Below are positions 12,801-27,800 of a DNA stretch of 64,000 bases, piece by piece. The number at the start of each line of letters is the position of its first letter. The first letter of the stretch is position 1. The translations under genes and the position numbers were made by a program. The stretch comes from Lineus longissimus (Eukaryota > Nemertea > Pilidiophora > Heteronemertea > Lineidae), in the NCBI RefSeq assembly GCF_910592395.1, contig NC_088313.1, positions 10,158,150 to 10,222,149 on the forward strand, read 5' to 3'. A model generated the notes under the pieces. It was not told the origin of the DNA and made no database searches. It worked only from the letters and a program-made list of their open reading frames with translations.

Positions 12801-15800
12801 CCTGGTGTCTTGCATTTTATTTGGAAGTTTTCTCTGGTGTAGAAATTGTAGATGCAACCATAATTTTGGATTTGGCTTCTCCTCGTGACAAAGAATATTG
12901 TTTTTCAGTTCAACACGCGACATGTAGTCGCACACTCCACCAATGGGAAAAATATGGTTGATGAGGGAATAGTGCAGTCAACTACAGTCAACACTGTGTC
13001 TCTTTCGAGCTACAGCCAAGTCTATATCTCAGTCTGGGCTGAGAATGGGGTAGGTACTTCAACATTCTATTGCTTGAACCCAGAACTCTGCCGTCTTACT
13101 CTACTTCACCGAACCTCGTCCTGGCCAGTTTTCAAACCTGTGGATTTAAGAGGGGAACCTGTAACTTGAACTGACGAGTTGGGTGTTGTATATCAAGTCT
13201 TATAACGACAGGTTATAACTTAAACAGGACTGTGTACTTCTGAGGTCACAAGTTGGCTTATCCTCAATCCTTACCGGACAACCGCTTTTCACAGTTGATT
13301 CTGTTAGGCTTACTAACCCTTCTTGGCATGCTTAAGAATGTCCCTATTGTAGAACATTGGTTTCTTCTTCAGGCTGGCCTTCTCAGCACTCCATCTCACT
13401 CCCTGTTCGAGCTGCTCCCTGGAGGGATGGTGTCCATTGTCCGCCGGTGTACCGCACACAGCTGCCTTGGCCATTGTATCTGTGCCCCTCACGACCAGGT
13501 CTGCCATTATGCAGATAGAACATGCAGCGTACAGACGTCAGGTATTTAGGTCCAGCAACTTTGTCATCGGAATTCCGATTTAACTTCCCATGCATGATAC
13601 TGTGGTGAACTTTTGATCATTGTAGTCAGTTACATATTCTCGGTCTGCTTGCATACAAGATCTTAGCTGAGAATCATGAAAATACCTTATGTGAATTATT
13701 TCGACCTCTTCCGATATATTCAAGATTCTCAGTTAAGATCTCGTGTGCATGCACCAGTTTATTCATTACAACGTTATTGTAGGATCCTTAACTACGAATC
13801 TTACACCAATCTTATAAGGGATGTAAATGTTCATGTACACGAAACTAAATAAGAACTTAACCAAGAATCATATTCGAATATTATCTGATTGTTGTCTCGG
13901 TGATTATTGTTACTTATTCCTGATTCTCAGACTGTTATGATGGGGATAGCATAACGCTACTTGACACCAATATAATAATTGACCTTAGCCCCCAGTCATG
14001 TATGACTTGATCACTTGACTGACTCTCACATTCAGATTTAAAAAAAATATTCGGCGTAGATTCGGAAATAAGTTGTTAACATCAGCTCACTTTAGAAAAA
14101 GCGCTTACTTTTTGATGTGACTTAATGCCCTCTATATCGGTTATTGGGTTCCGATGCACAGGCGGGAGCTAGGCCTATTACAGGCTACCGTACAAGGAAT
14201 GAAATGGTGTTTCATTGTTTCATCCTCCCCACGCCCCTCCCACCTATCACATATGGGGATATCCAGAGCAAAATGTTGAATGACTTATTACTAACTAGTT
14301 GACATCAAAGGTGTTATCATATGCAGCTTGGCTGTGGCCAAAATTGTCAGTTTCAAACAATATCCCTCAAACTCAGCCAAATCTTCGCTCGGGTGTAGAT
14401 TAGAACTGTTTCGAAGTACAGCTGATGATCAAGAATACCGAAACGCCACTGATTGGATGTTCAAAGACAAAAATCAACGGGGTAATCCGACTCAAGCAGG
14501 GACCAATCTAGCCATAAGATGAAAATGCTTGATAGCACATGACTGAGAGAATCTGAACTTTCATTGCTGAGACTGACTTGCAGCCGAAACCGGTCTACTT
14601 TGCCTCTATTGGCGCTATCAAATGATGGAACTAAGTTTACACGCTTGAAACATAATTCCGACGCGACGGTATTAGGTGAGAGACACCCTTTTTTCTTCCT
14701 TTATATTAAGCCGGATGATATTGACACATGCGATCTTGGGGGGTTTCCAAGCCAAAGACCATCATTTGGGCGTCGTCTCATACTTCAGAAATCCCACGCT
14801 TGCGGATTTGTATATGATTGTGATGCTAAGCATTTTTAATTTTGATGATTTTAGCTCCAACAGACAACACGCTAGCTGTCTATGATGTGATTGACCTCAA
14901 CTTCCCTGCTAGCCCGACAGAAGCTGATGATGTTGACTATTCCCCCTCCCGCTGCACGCTAGCTGCTGTCTGGAAGATAGACAATACGCAAGGAAGGGCA
15001 CCCATAAGGTAATGCTAATGTGTTTGTGATGTTAATTTAGAAGTAATGTAAGCAACTGTTGACAGGGAGAAAATTATACTTCTTGGTCCAAGGATACGAT
15101 CTCCAAGCCCTTGACATCATTGTTGCCTCATAAGAAAGACAAATTATTATTATCTTAACTCTTAATAGCAACTAGTCGTTAAGAGTTTGTAACCACAATT
15201 TGTCTTTGGGTGTTGTAGGTATGAATACAGTGTAGGAATAGCATCTAGCCCAAGTTCACCCAACGGAATCTTCAGTGTTGCGTTTGATCGATTTTGGTTT
15301 GATGCAGGGCAGAATACCCATGCTATCGTCACGCTGCCAAGAGGTATGTATCATGAGCTTAAGCCAAGACCTGTATAGCTATGTGGCCGTTTACTCGACC
15401 CTGAACGGTTGGCGATGCGTCAGACGGTCGTGTCATCAGCAAGGCCGGTCAGATCAATGGTATAAGTGCACTCGGCTTGGTGGACTTTGCGCAAAGCAAG
15501 CAACGCAACGCAAAGAGCGCAACTTGGTGTATTTTCCTATATACAATACACAGACTGGTCATCCTAGGATCGTAGTTAAAGGATAGCTCCTGGAATAAAT
15601 CGTTGGCAGCCTTTTTGAACGAAACCAATGGAAATATATTAAATGAGTATTCCTCTTTACCACAAACCTTTTGAAAGTGGAAGAAATATTATAGTTCAGG
15701 AAGAAAAATTGATATTAATAGTGCCTATTTTACTGACATGAACGACGCCATTTTGAGTCAAATTTCCCTCGATGATGACGCGGTGTGTGCAATGGCAGTG

Positions 15801-18800
15801 ATTGGCTGAAATTCCGAAGCACCGATCGTGCATATTATGGGCTTGTCACCGCTTTTCGCGCGTGCGCAGTGTGTGAATCCATGTCAATATACGTTTCTTC
15901 GCAATTCACATCTCTCTGGCATGTCTCAAGATTTCACGCAATTAAATCATTCTAATTTCGTTTTATTTGGACATTCGCGTAATATATTGATTGCTTGAAT
16001 GCAAAATGCCTCGGTGCATGGTCCTCATTTTGGCCATCAACATCGGGTCCAGCTGCATCTTCAATAGCTTGAGCCATAGCGGCAAGCTCCCCCTCTTCAT
16101 ATTCCGGCTCAAACTGGTAGCCCTGTACACCAACATTTCCCCCTACATTCAAATCTTCATAACTCCCGCTGCTCATCGAAGTGTCACTGCTGTCAACGTA
16201 GCTTTTATCATCCGAAGCCGCCATGATAACAATACAATCACGATCTCAAAATATCAATCAGCTGACTGCTATTGTGACAATACTGACATGCGGTGAATTG
16301 CACACGTGACGTCACGACTCTCCAGTTTTGGAGGAGAGATCGCGAAAAAAGTGAGAAAATGGCGCCCTCCATAAACTATGTGTTCACTGAAAACACCTTT
16401 ATTGGTACAAACGCAAATTTTTGTGCGATATACAGTCCTATATTGGAATAATAATGATATACGGAATATGCAGGTGCGTTAGTTTTCCCGATTATCGCTA
16501 TAGCGATTTATTCCAGGAGCTATTGTCATTGCAAAAGTAGGCCAAACGCAAGCTGGAGTCGATCAAGCTAGCACACATAACTCTAGCACATACAAGCCAT
16601 GACATTGAACTCCAGTACACATAAGGTTACACAATAATTTTAATTTTATAATATGGACTGGCGGCCGAGGCAATGGAATACCATTTTTAGTCACAGGTGA
16701 TTCACTGGCAATAAAAAGGAACAATTATCTTGTCATATTAGGTTAATTTGGAATATGAGTTTGGCTAAGTTCATGGTGATAGATAGGTAGCACCAGCATC
16801 TAACCGAGCATATATTTGACCTTATGGTCAGAGAGGGCGCTACCAGTGCAACTCACTTGATGTTAAAGGAGCTTGTGACATTATGGTAGTTTGGAATGTC
16901 AATTTTGGCTGGTTCATGGGATTGATAGGTGGCGCTAGCATCTAACTGTCCATATATTGCTGCTATGGTCATACATAGAGGGGCTACAAATGCAAATCAC
17001 TGGGACTATTATATTGTGACATGATATGGATAGGTGCCACAGCACGACGAATGGAAGGTATCATATATATATTGAGGTGAACAGGGGGCTGAGACCCGCA
17101 CCACACCAGAGAGTAAATCTCAAAATCGAATCCATGACCGATGTACTACACCGCCACATTGAAGAGAATATCTCAAGAATCGAACCCATGACGGAAGCAC
17201 TACATCACCCCATTGAGGAGTAACTATCAAGAATTGTACCTATACTTGAAGAGTTTATCCAAAGAACCGAACCCATGACCAACAATTACACCATCTACAA
17301 TATGGAGGTACGGCTATTCTATGGCCGTATTCGCCTTCTGTGTATGCAACAATAATTTTACTGTTACATACACATCATGCTATGTACACATCCTCTTCTA
17401 TAAATAATAGTTCTTATTTTAGAATGTTTGGTGATTAGACTGAGAAAATTAACGAACTTGAAACCTACATGTATATGGTGAAGGAAATCGTGGGATAAAA
17501 TACAAACGGTTTCCGATTCTGTTTTCTCTTGTTTGTCTGATCAATAATAACATGATGCTCGACAATCATTCTTATTTTTATTTTTTGTAGGAAAGAAGCT
17601 TTCGGTCATGACAAAATATATCTTCTTCGTACGAGCCTGGTATGATGCAGACACATACGCGGAATTCACATCAGACGGCGTGTATCCTGATGTCACTGCG
17701 CCCGAAATAAGTACAGTCAGAGGAGTGAGGGTGAGTAAGCAATGAACCATCTCTCACAATTCTATTTTGTGCCTGCAAAATTTGACTGCATACAATGTTT
17801 ATACTTGCATTAGTCTTTATAGAACTTTCATGGAGGCTATTTAGCCGGTTGAGGGTCACCTGTCCAAAAAGCCTGTCTAACGATTAAACAGGCGCGCCTT
17901 AACCGGCTGTAAGAATAGCCTCGACACAGTATTAGCTAGGTTCATATTCTAGAGGGTAAAATATTTTGGGGAAAAGATCTGAAAGAACTAACGGACAACT
18001 CTTGTTCCTTTAATATTTTTAGCTCAGGTGACAAAGTCCGCAAAGCTGGTAATATTACTAAGGGAATGGTGTCTGTCCTTCCTTCCATCCGTGTCACTTT
18101 TGGGCATTTTGTAACCGCAAAGCCTAGGCACTTCGTTGATGCTGCTAAATTAGGCGTAACCCAAGATGAACTCAGAAACCAAAAATCAGCGCGATCCGAC
18201 CTAAATTAAGCGAATGAGGTCATCGGGAAGTTAAAACTTCATTCCTTTATACCTCGGTCCACAGAAGAAATATTGTTTTCACATCTGACCGATAATCTTT
18301 CATTTTTACCTGTAATGGAATTAGTTTAGTTTTCACCGCCAGTTGGCGCTACAGGCACATTTAACTGAATTTTTGACGATTCAAAAGCCCGGGCTATGAC
18401 GTATAGTTGCGCAGTTGTATTCTGCGCATGGAATTGGCCAAGCAACCAGGCTGTATTTCAGCATACCCACTGTGACCAGTCTAAAGATTGAAGATTGATT
18501 CTGCAACACGGTGACCAATTTTCTGCTAAAAAGAAGACAAGCAGGCGACATTATCACTAGTTCCTTTCAGTGGGTAGTCATAAGGTATTTAGGGACTACT
18601 TTCAGAAATTAGTTCTTGAAAATTTGACCACAATTCTGTGAAAACGATATTAGAAGTGCACGCTCTGTTCGCGAATTATTTTGAAATAGAGAATTCCCAC
18701 AGTATGTGCAGTGAATCGGCATGATTCTGTTTGCATTTTAGTTTTTATTACTACGATTCTTACATGAGTAAAAAGTAGACATTCCAAGCAACACAATAAT

Positions 18801-21800
18801 GTTACTCCCATAAAAATTGATTCAAAATTGACGGAGCTACGGCATTCTGTTCGGCAATTGGCAGCGCTGATAAAATACATTGCATGCTAATGCATGCCAA
18901 ATGGCACACTTGTTATCCATCAGGATTGCACCACGACATTCCTGATCCTTGGCTTTGCCTCAGTTTGCCCAAAACCTGACCACACCTCAAGAAAAGCTGT
19001 TCGTTTCGGACTTATCGGTTCCTTCGTGTAGGACGATATCGTATTCCGCTGCCGGTACTTGATTCTTGCGTCGAAGTAAGTTGTGAGTCTTTATCAGGAG
19101 TGCGTCCCAAAGTAACGGTGTCTCAGTTTTGGTAAGATTAGCGAATTTTGATAAAATTTTATTGGAGCTTTTTTCCCTTTAGGTAAAGGACACAAGAACA
19201 CTGGAGGCCACTATTGATGTAGACTATAGCACCAGCCCATCCCAAAACTTTTTCAATTGGAACGAGCGGTTTAGAGACTTTAGTACTGAAGCCATTGGTT
19301 ATTACAAGCTCATGTTGGGCACGTTTCCAGGAGGTAAGCGAATCTTTCATAAATTTGACAGCCCTCTTTTACCAATCAACAATATAGAATATTATACGCA
19401 AAAAGGAATATATTATAGTCAGAGAAAGTACTTATTGGAACCGCAGCTCCCTTCCATCCACCAGCTTAGCTTAACACATCACATTCTTGTCATTCAGGCC
19501 AGAATACGCTAAGTCTTCAAGATGTTGGAAGTTTGACGAATCAATCTGTCTCGGCTACCCTTCCTGTCGGAAAGAGACACTTCTGCTCTATCATGGCATA
19601 CAATTACGCAAATCTCCATTACTGGGATTACTCTGATGGTTTCATTGTTGACACGGAAAACCCACTTCCAGGATATGTCATTGATGGTCTCGGTAAGAAT
19701 CGTGTGGGTCACATACTCTGATAAAAGCAGGCCAGTTATAATGGTTCGATAAAAGCAACCAAATTCGATATTATTGATCGTTTTCGGATCTTAAAGCTGA
19801 ACTGCATGCACAAAACCAGAGCACCCCATGTGGCAATAGTAAGAATCCCTGGAGAAGATTTAGATTTTTTTCTCTTCCATAATTCTCCGAGACTGTCCGC
19901 ATCGTCCCACGGCTTGCTGGTTTGTGAAATCAAGCGCACCGAAGCATTGGAGGTCTACCATGTTTCAGGCCGTATTCAGAAGGGTCTTTCGGTCGTTTGG
20001 ATTTCTTACTATTGCCGCATGGGGTGCTCCGGTTTTGTGCATGCAGTTCAGCTTTAATCAATAAGGTCACTGGAGAAGCCAATCATGGTCATACCGGACT
20101 GCATCATATTGACAATAGTTGTTTTTTTCAATAGTGATTGTTCAGAGTAGATTCAAATCAACGCGTTTACAGGAAGACAAAGGCACACACTTCAACTAAA
20201 AGGAATTGTGTCGCTTTGGTCATGTTGGTTGTTGTCTTTTATGTTTCAAGCCGTCCTTATTTTTAGGCTCTCATGATGTCGAGTACCAGAATTTCACAAC
20301 AGAAGTATCAGCGAACTGGCACGGGTTCTTAGACCGGCATTCCTTCGTTGATCACTATATATGGTGTGTTGGAAGTAGCAAGGATTCTGGGGAATGTACA
20401 ATTCTGAGTGAGACAAATGTAGGCCTTACGACGAAAGGACAAGCTGCAGTGTCAGTCATGGCAACTGGTAGGTCACGGATTCATCTCTTTGAAAAGAATA
20501 ACCTGCATGACATGTGGCTCATGCTGTCGGTTATATCTAATTATAATGTAATTATATCTCCTAAAGAAAGATTATCAAACTTTATATTGTGTTTACAAAT
20601 TCTATCCTTGCATGATTAGTGAAAGGATGCATTACCTACCAGTAAGGTGCGATATGCTTATACCAGGTTCCAGGAGTTAGTTAGATCTAATTTGAATCGT
20701 TGAGAATTTGGAGGCTGTCCGTGGAGGGTTAATATACGTCATAGATCAGGTTCTATTGTTGGACACTAAACAAAGGTAAACATGTGGTGAGTGAAGTAAA
20801 GTCAAATGGAAGAAAACACACGCTGAAGGGTGTCCCCCGTTAGTAAGTCCGACATCCTAATAGTCCGAAGTATCATGAGTCCGACGATGAAAAAATCATT
20901 TTGAAAACGTACCACAATTCCGACATTCCACAAGTCCGACATTCAGAGCAAGGTATCATAAGTCCGAAGTACCACAAGAACGACCCCACAAGTCGGTCGT
21001 TTACAGAAAGGTGTCATATGTCCGATATCTCATAAGTCGGACAATAATGAGTTATCACTGGGATTTATTTGAAATTAAAGTTCTCAGCATCATTAAATCT
21101 CATTAAAATAAAAGGCGGGAAATTGGTAGTGCTGTGGGTGACTGCCCTTCCACTGACTTAAAATGAATGGGAAGTTGTTGGTCAATACAATACCAATGTC
21201 AACTCCTTTGGTGGTTGCCATTATCTCTGATTTTAGAGCACATTCTGATTGCCTCATCAGAGCAGTAAACATTTATGGCATGTTCATTTCATATCTTAGG
21301 CCGAGTGAATTGATTATGCAACCCAGGACACGAATCTTGTTCATGTCCATTTCATTCGTATCCAGCCCTGATTGCAGTGATGATGATAAGTTAGAGCAAG
21401 TTAGATTTCATTGGAGCCCTTTAACAGGCACTTGTGCAGACATGCATAAACCTAAAGAAGTGCAACTGGTGCCATGATAAGAAGGAAGAGTTGCTACCAA
21501 CGTACATGTGAAAAAATATTGTGTATATCGTTGCACCATAAAACAAAAGGATTTAAAAAGTGTATAGTTTTTATTGACTCACTCTGTATAGTATTTGTAT
21601 GTCTGTCTACACAATAGCAATGCTGAACTCAATGGCGTGTATGTAATGTATTCACGCAATTAGAAAATTTTATAGTCCATTACAAATTTCAAGTATTTAA
21701 CAAATGACGCAGGCCTTTAAGCATGATATTCGACTCGGTCTTGAATAACTTTTCGACCAATTGGTGAACTAGACATATCAGTTTTTATTTTTTAAAGTTT

Positions 21801-24800
21801 AAAAAACGTTTTTTTATACAATACACATCTTTCGGACTTATGGTGGTTCGGACTTAAGGTGCTCGGACTTGTTGGGTGTCGGACTTGTGGAGCAGCGAGG
21901 GGAATCCACTGAAGTGGCCTCCAGTTGTCATAGTACTGGCCTCCATCAGTAACTGTATGTACACATCGCAGACACTGGAATGAACACTACATTTCTTGCG
22001 TGTCGAGGCATTATATTATTCCGAATTACCTTGTACCCTGTATGAAGTTGTCCTCAGAAATTCACCTAACTGTGGAGCTTTTTTTCTGTTGCCGTGAAAT
22101 ATAGCTGGGGACATGTTCTGATGGTACTGTAAAAGGGGTTTCATTTTCATCTCGGGTATATGGCAGCACCGTCCTTCGGATGGTAAAATCCCGAAAACTA
22201 TATTTTGCGCTGAAAATATAGATTCGACACATTGCTGAAGTTGATTTACTTTGCCAATCTACTTCAGACTTCGAAAAATGAGCAAATTCCACCAAGCGGT
22301 TAATGCGGAGCTAGAGCAATTACGTGTCAAGTAATAATATATAGACTGGCAATCACACGAGCTCTGAGAGGAGTTTTGGGCAAGGACACATCAGAGTCTT
22401 TCAAATAAAGAGTTTGGTCATCACGGCAAGTTTCCTTTGATCCCACAGCTCTCTCATGCAATTAACTAAAAGCCATGATGAAGCCCTTTTTCATTAAGCT
22501 ACAAACTGAGCTGAGGAGCAAAACAATGATGGAACGACCAATATTCAACGAAAAATATTTACTCTGTACATGAGGTGCACATTATGATTTTTCGGGTTAC
22601 TAATACGTACAATATAGATGATATTGATGAGAACGATCTAAGAATTTTGGCAGATCTGTTGATTAGCTGCTAATTGCCAAACATCAGTTCGGCAAACGTC
22701 AAAATTCGGCAGCGATGCCGTTCGAGGAATCCCCCGTTGCTGTTAACGGCAACGGTTGCTTTATACAGCATCGCTCGGATGCCTCATGCGGCATCCCTCA
22801 GCTTCGGGATAACTTCGGGGCCGAGCGCTGCCGATCGGGGGTTCCATTATAGATTAATAGGGGGCAGCTGGTATTGATCTAAATATTTACCCAAGGAAAT
22901 GTAAGTCTATCCACGCATTTTTGAAAATTCTCAATTTTCAGAATGGCCTCCACTGAAATGTGGCGTCAGACCAACTGATGGAGGTTCAATTCTAAAACAC
23001 TTCCTCAAATACAGCTAATTAATACGACCTGTCTCATGTCCCCGTCTTGTAAGCTCTGGCTCAGCAGACGACATGTACTGCAGAATATTCTGGCGCAAAT
23101 TTGTGTGTAAAATATGTGTTTTTTTAAATTTCAGCAGTAACAAAAAAAACCCGGAATTAATCGAACGATGCTCACATGATTTTCAATGCTGTGGTGTCAA
23201 TTTTCACCGAAAGTGTCACTTTACGCAACGGTTGCCTCAGACGGCATCGCTGCCGAATTTTGACGTTTGCCGAACTGACATAACAATAATCAAACCACAA
23301 TTAAACTGCATTCTCTCATCTGTTTGCAATTTGTTACAGAAAAATCCATAATAAGGTTGTAATTAATGGCAACATATACTGTAAATTATTACTTATGAGG
23401 TGACTCAAAAATTACCTTGTACCCTGTATGAAATTGACATCAGAAATTCACCGAACTGTGGTTGATGTACACATCATGAATATTTGTAAGGTTTAAGCCT
23501 ATTTTCGTGTTCAACAATATTGGAACGATATACCTCACACCACTTTGCGCTTGTGTGCCAAAACAGCTCATCGATTGGAAAATGATCCGCTTTCTAATCT
23601 AAATTAGCTACGAACTGGGCTTCAAAATCACAAAACTATCAAATATGCCATTAAATAACAGTTATAATAAATTAAAAAGAGGCCCATGGGCCTGGCGCTC
23701 AGCTGGATGACCTAATAGTAATAACATAGGACTGAGGGTGTAAAGTAGTAAATGTCGGCTTTATACTACTATTTGAAGGTCAAGAGAACACGTTTTCCCA
23801 CTAAAATTTCAAATGCAAAGCTGCCAGCTGGATGAAATATGACTGAACTAATCATCCATGGCATGTAAATATTACAGGACGCAACAGAAGATATCCCTAG
23901 TTAAGTATGTTGTATCGGTAGCTTTACAGACAAGAAGTGTCAGAGAGGATGTGACTTCTCCATGGACAACTGTAGTATGTCCAGGCTGGGTTGTACGTGC
24001 TGTATCCAAGGATACAAAATGCTGTCTGTAATTGAGAGGTATCCTGATAACAGAGGTCAAAATAAATAGAAATGAGCAGTTTGGGACTAACACAACTGTC
24101 TTTTTTTTTGATAAGGTAGAGATTACAGGAGTCAACAAAATTAACTTTATTGAGAGAAATTGACCTGTCCTGCAGGTGATTGGAATTTACAAAGGGTCGT
24201 TTTTCATGACATTGTGCTCTACTGCGTATTCCTAGTGAGTCGATCGGGAACCAATTCTTTTTTACTAGCATTATACCCGTGGCACAGGCAGGTTTAAATG
24301 GGCTATATCTTGAATAGATTGAATTGCGATGAAAATCTGATGCAATATCAAAGGAGCAATATCGAAGAGACAAATTAAACAAACCATTTGTCCAAAGACT
24401 CGGACCTAGCTGTGGCGTGCTGTATGCGTGCATAAAAAGTATATCAATTGGTCCGATAGAGATGATGAGGTAATGTCAATATGCCTCGTTCCTTAGTCAG
24501 CAATATGCACCTTTTTATACAGAGAAGAAGAAGGAGAACTCAGATAGGCCTTCACATGTCGGCTTCCAAATGGCTCGAACCAACTGTACTATCACTGCTA
24601 TAACTTTAAAATGCGTGCTCCTCCTACATGTAGCAATGTCTCGGGCAAGGCAATTAGTTGACAGGCAAGCTAGAAGTTCAGCACCGTGAGCAGCTCCTTG
24701 ATAAGGCTGTCTCACCTGATAGATACCAAAAGTCCATCTGGTGGTTTCTAATCCTGGTAAAGACGTCGTTACCACCGTATGGACCATTTGGTTGATTGGT

Positions 24801-27800
24801 GAGAACTTCATCAAGTCTTGGAGGCAACGGAGGCGGACGCACTTCTAAATTATGAAATGCTGGTGCAAGCAAAACTGGTGGCGGTGGTATGGGCGGCGGA
24901 GCAGCGAACAAAAACATCCTAATTCTCTCCATGGTGAAAGTAGCCTGAGGCCAAGCGACTGCTGGCCAACACAAACCATGGCAATTAAATGTTATCAATA
25001 ATCAATTCAATTTCGGACAAAGGAATGATATTTTATTGACCATTTTTAATGGGTGTCTAATCATGTCACCGCAGGGATAAGGCTAGACGCATAAAAAAGG
25101 AAAATTACATGAACCTTCCAATATGGGCGGTCTATTGCCATTGAATGCAATTATTCAGTGCAAAGATCATTGTTATATGGCCGGCCTCCATTCAGAACTT
25201 GGAACGCAAACGTGCTCCACGTGACATGTGAAGGCCTATTAGATTAATCCTACTACGCGTCCATGGACGTTGGTTTTGGTTCCCGTCCGTCCCTTACGTT
25301 CTGTTATGAGACAGACCTATTAATGGGGCACGTCATCATCACGTACAAAGACGTAATGACGACATTTTCATGAGCTCAGAAACTATTAATTTCAACTTAG
25401 CCATGTAGCCATGAATAATTTGAATAATTTCCAACAGAAATCTATATGAAATATGCAATATTGGTGAACAGTGTGCCGTTTGAAACAACAGAGCGTCATC
25501 GTTTTCTTCCAACGCATTTCCTGTAGGCCCGAAGTGAAACTCGGCCCTTTTCATCAAATTTGGTATCTTATGACAGGGTAGTTGTAAAACAAGAAACACA
25601 GAAACGAAACAGAAACACAGAAACACAGAAACGAAACGCAGAAACCAGTCTTGTGGCGAATTCTGGTCTGCAGACTCCATCTTGTTGCCACCCGCGAACG
25701 CGGGTGTAACTAAAACTGGTATTCAGTCGGAATGGAAGGAGGAATGCTCATTTCCCAATACCCCTTTTAGCCTCATCAACGTGTGCGCAGATTGGCAGCA
25801 TCCGGCCTTGATCGTGCCAATACACTACATGTATGTACTACACAGCGTAAATAGAAAATAGTCCTTCGAATAGCGAGTCCTGTTCTTTTGTACATTCCAT
25901 GGCCTGTGCACGACACTAGGCTGAACTTCCCTACTGCAACCTCATTAACATAAACAGATATTTAAAGGGACTATTTAAAGGCAGCAGCTGGGCAGGCAAG
26001 ATTGAGTTACTCCAAGTCCAAGTCTAGTCCCCCCCCCCCCCCCACTTTACTCTATTCTAGTCGCCAAAATTGGTCTCTCACGTCTCACATAACGTCGAAA
26101 TGATTCACCCATGTACTGGTACCGTACCTTGCATTTAGTGCTGCATCAGACGGGATTTGTAGGATGATCCTGGTACTTCATGTAAATTGAACACTACAAG
26201 GCAAGATGTTGCACTGCACCTTCATTTAAAATAACATGCTGTAGGAATCGAATCGAACCTACCAAAGTACTACACCACCACCTCAAAAGACTTCACCCAT
26301 ATCGTGCCCCCCCTCCCCCCCCCCCCCAAGTTGCTCCATGTATCCCCTCAACAACTCTATTGCATTCCGGCTGGCCGCAACCCACCAACCTCAGATTTTA
26401 CTTTTAAACGACAATAACAACGGATTGGGCAAGGAAAGTATCGGCGTGCCGCTTGATTCCAACTTTTATGAAAACCCGTTTGATTTTCGTTTCTGTGTTT
26501 CGTTTCTGCGTTTTTGTGTTTCTGTTTCGTTTCTGTGTTTCTTGTTTTACAACTACCCCTTATAACAACGGAGGTGTCCTCTTAGAGAATCCAGTCAGAC
26601 CTTTTGCACATATTACAAAGAAATGCCTTGACTACCTGAAAATACAATCTATTCGGCATTCCCAAGGTCAGTTTTGCTTGCAGCACGAATGCAAAATGAC
26701 CAGTTGCTCTTAAAGGGGTACCTGTTTTAAGTGCAGTTTCCGCCAAATGTGAACACTGCAGTGGCACAAGGCATGAATTGCCTTGCCCAAGAACTAAACA
26801 AATATGCTTCTATATGATATGTGTTGAATATGAATAACTTGATTCTTTCAGGATAAGAATATGCATGATTTGCAGTATGTGATTGACGCTGAACATGATT
26901 ATTTTGCACAATTGAGGCGTTCTATATATTTCGACGTATGGGATGCTAAGTATGACACAATTTGAGCAGATTGTCATAGTACCTATGATATTTCTAGATG
27001 GTCGTTCAAGCCTTTCCTTTTGAGGAAACCTGTGTTGTCGGGTATCAGGAGACGTGTAGGAGGCTGCAGTTTTATCATATGTTAAAAAAAAGCTGTCAGG
27101 GTAATGTCAACCTTACCTTAAGGTCTCATTAGGAAGGGTTTTTTTGTATTCATGCGCGGCCAAGCCCTAACCGTAGTTCCTAAAATCATTGATTACTCGG
27201 TCCTCACAGTATGTCAGTGTTGATTCAGCAGTTGTTTTGGCAAAGACATGTTTTTTTGGAGTTTCTGAAACCTAGAGCGCTACTCAATAGGCGGCTAACA
27301 AGAAACTACGCATTTACTATTGCTGCCGACGTATGTGTACACTGAACTTTGGATGTGCGTCGGCCCCGTGTTGAAATGCCGTCCAGTGCCAGTTGGTGCG
27401 TTTTTCGCTGATTTGTGCGAAATTCAACATATCTCAAAAGTTCAATGGTTGACCCTCGATTTTTTTTGATTTTTGTGTAGTGTAAGCAACTGTCTTTCAT
27501 TGGGGAATGGTCACTGTAAGAATTATTCAGGAAGAAATGTATAATATTTGGGGTTTTTCGTGATTGTCCGACCCAATTGACAATAATGCCATTTGGGATG
27601 GTGAACAGAGCTAGGAGCAAATGCCATGCTTATGATTTATTTAAAGAAATAAAATGCCCGATTTAACATCCTGCAGAATCAGGGGAATCGGGCGTTTTCA
27701 GTGACATACGACACAAATGGGTTGTCCTCGTGCAATCACTTTGGAAACGCATTTTAAAATAGATGTTACGTCATGTTAATGGGGCGCGTCATCGTCGCGT

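Noticed and set aside
13050-13055. Alternative donor gtactt at 13054 for exon D
   Set aside because: It would give phase 1 and read GWPSQHSISL with a stop later in exon E, whereas gtaggt at 13050 keeps the AENG-AGLLS turn and an open exon E.
23924-24433. 169-residue minus-strand ORF
   Set aside because: No motif, no neighbouring gene structure, composition like random A/T-rich translation.
24678-24998. Proline-rich minus-strand ORF (APPPIPPPPVLL)
   Set aside because: Low-complexity stretch without conserved residues; no support as a gene.
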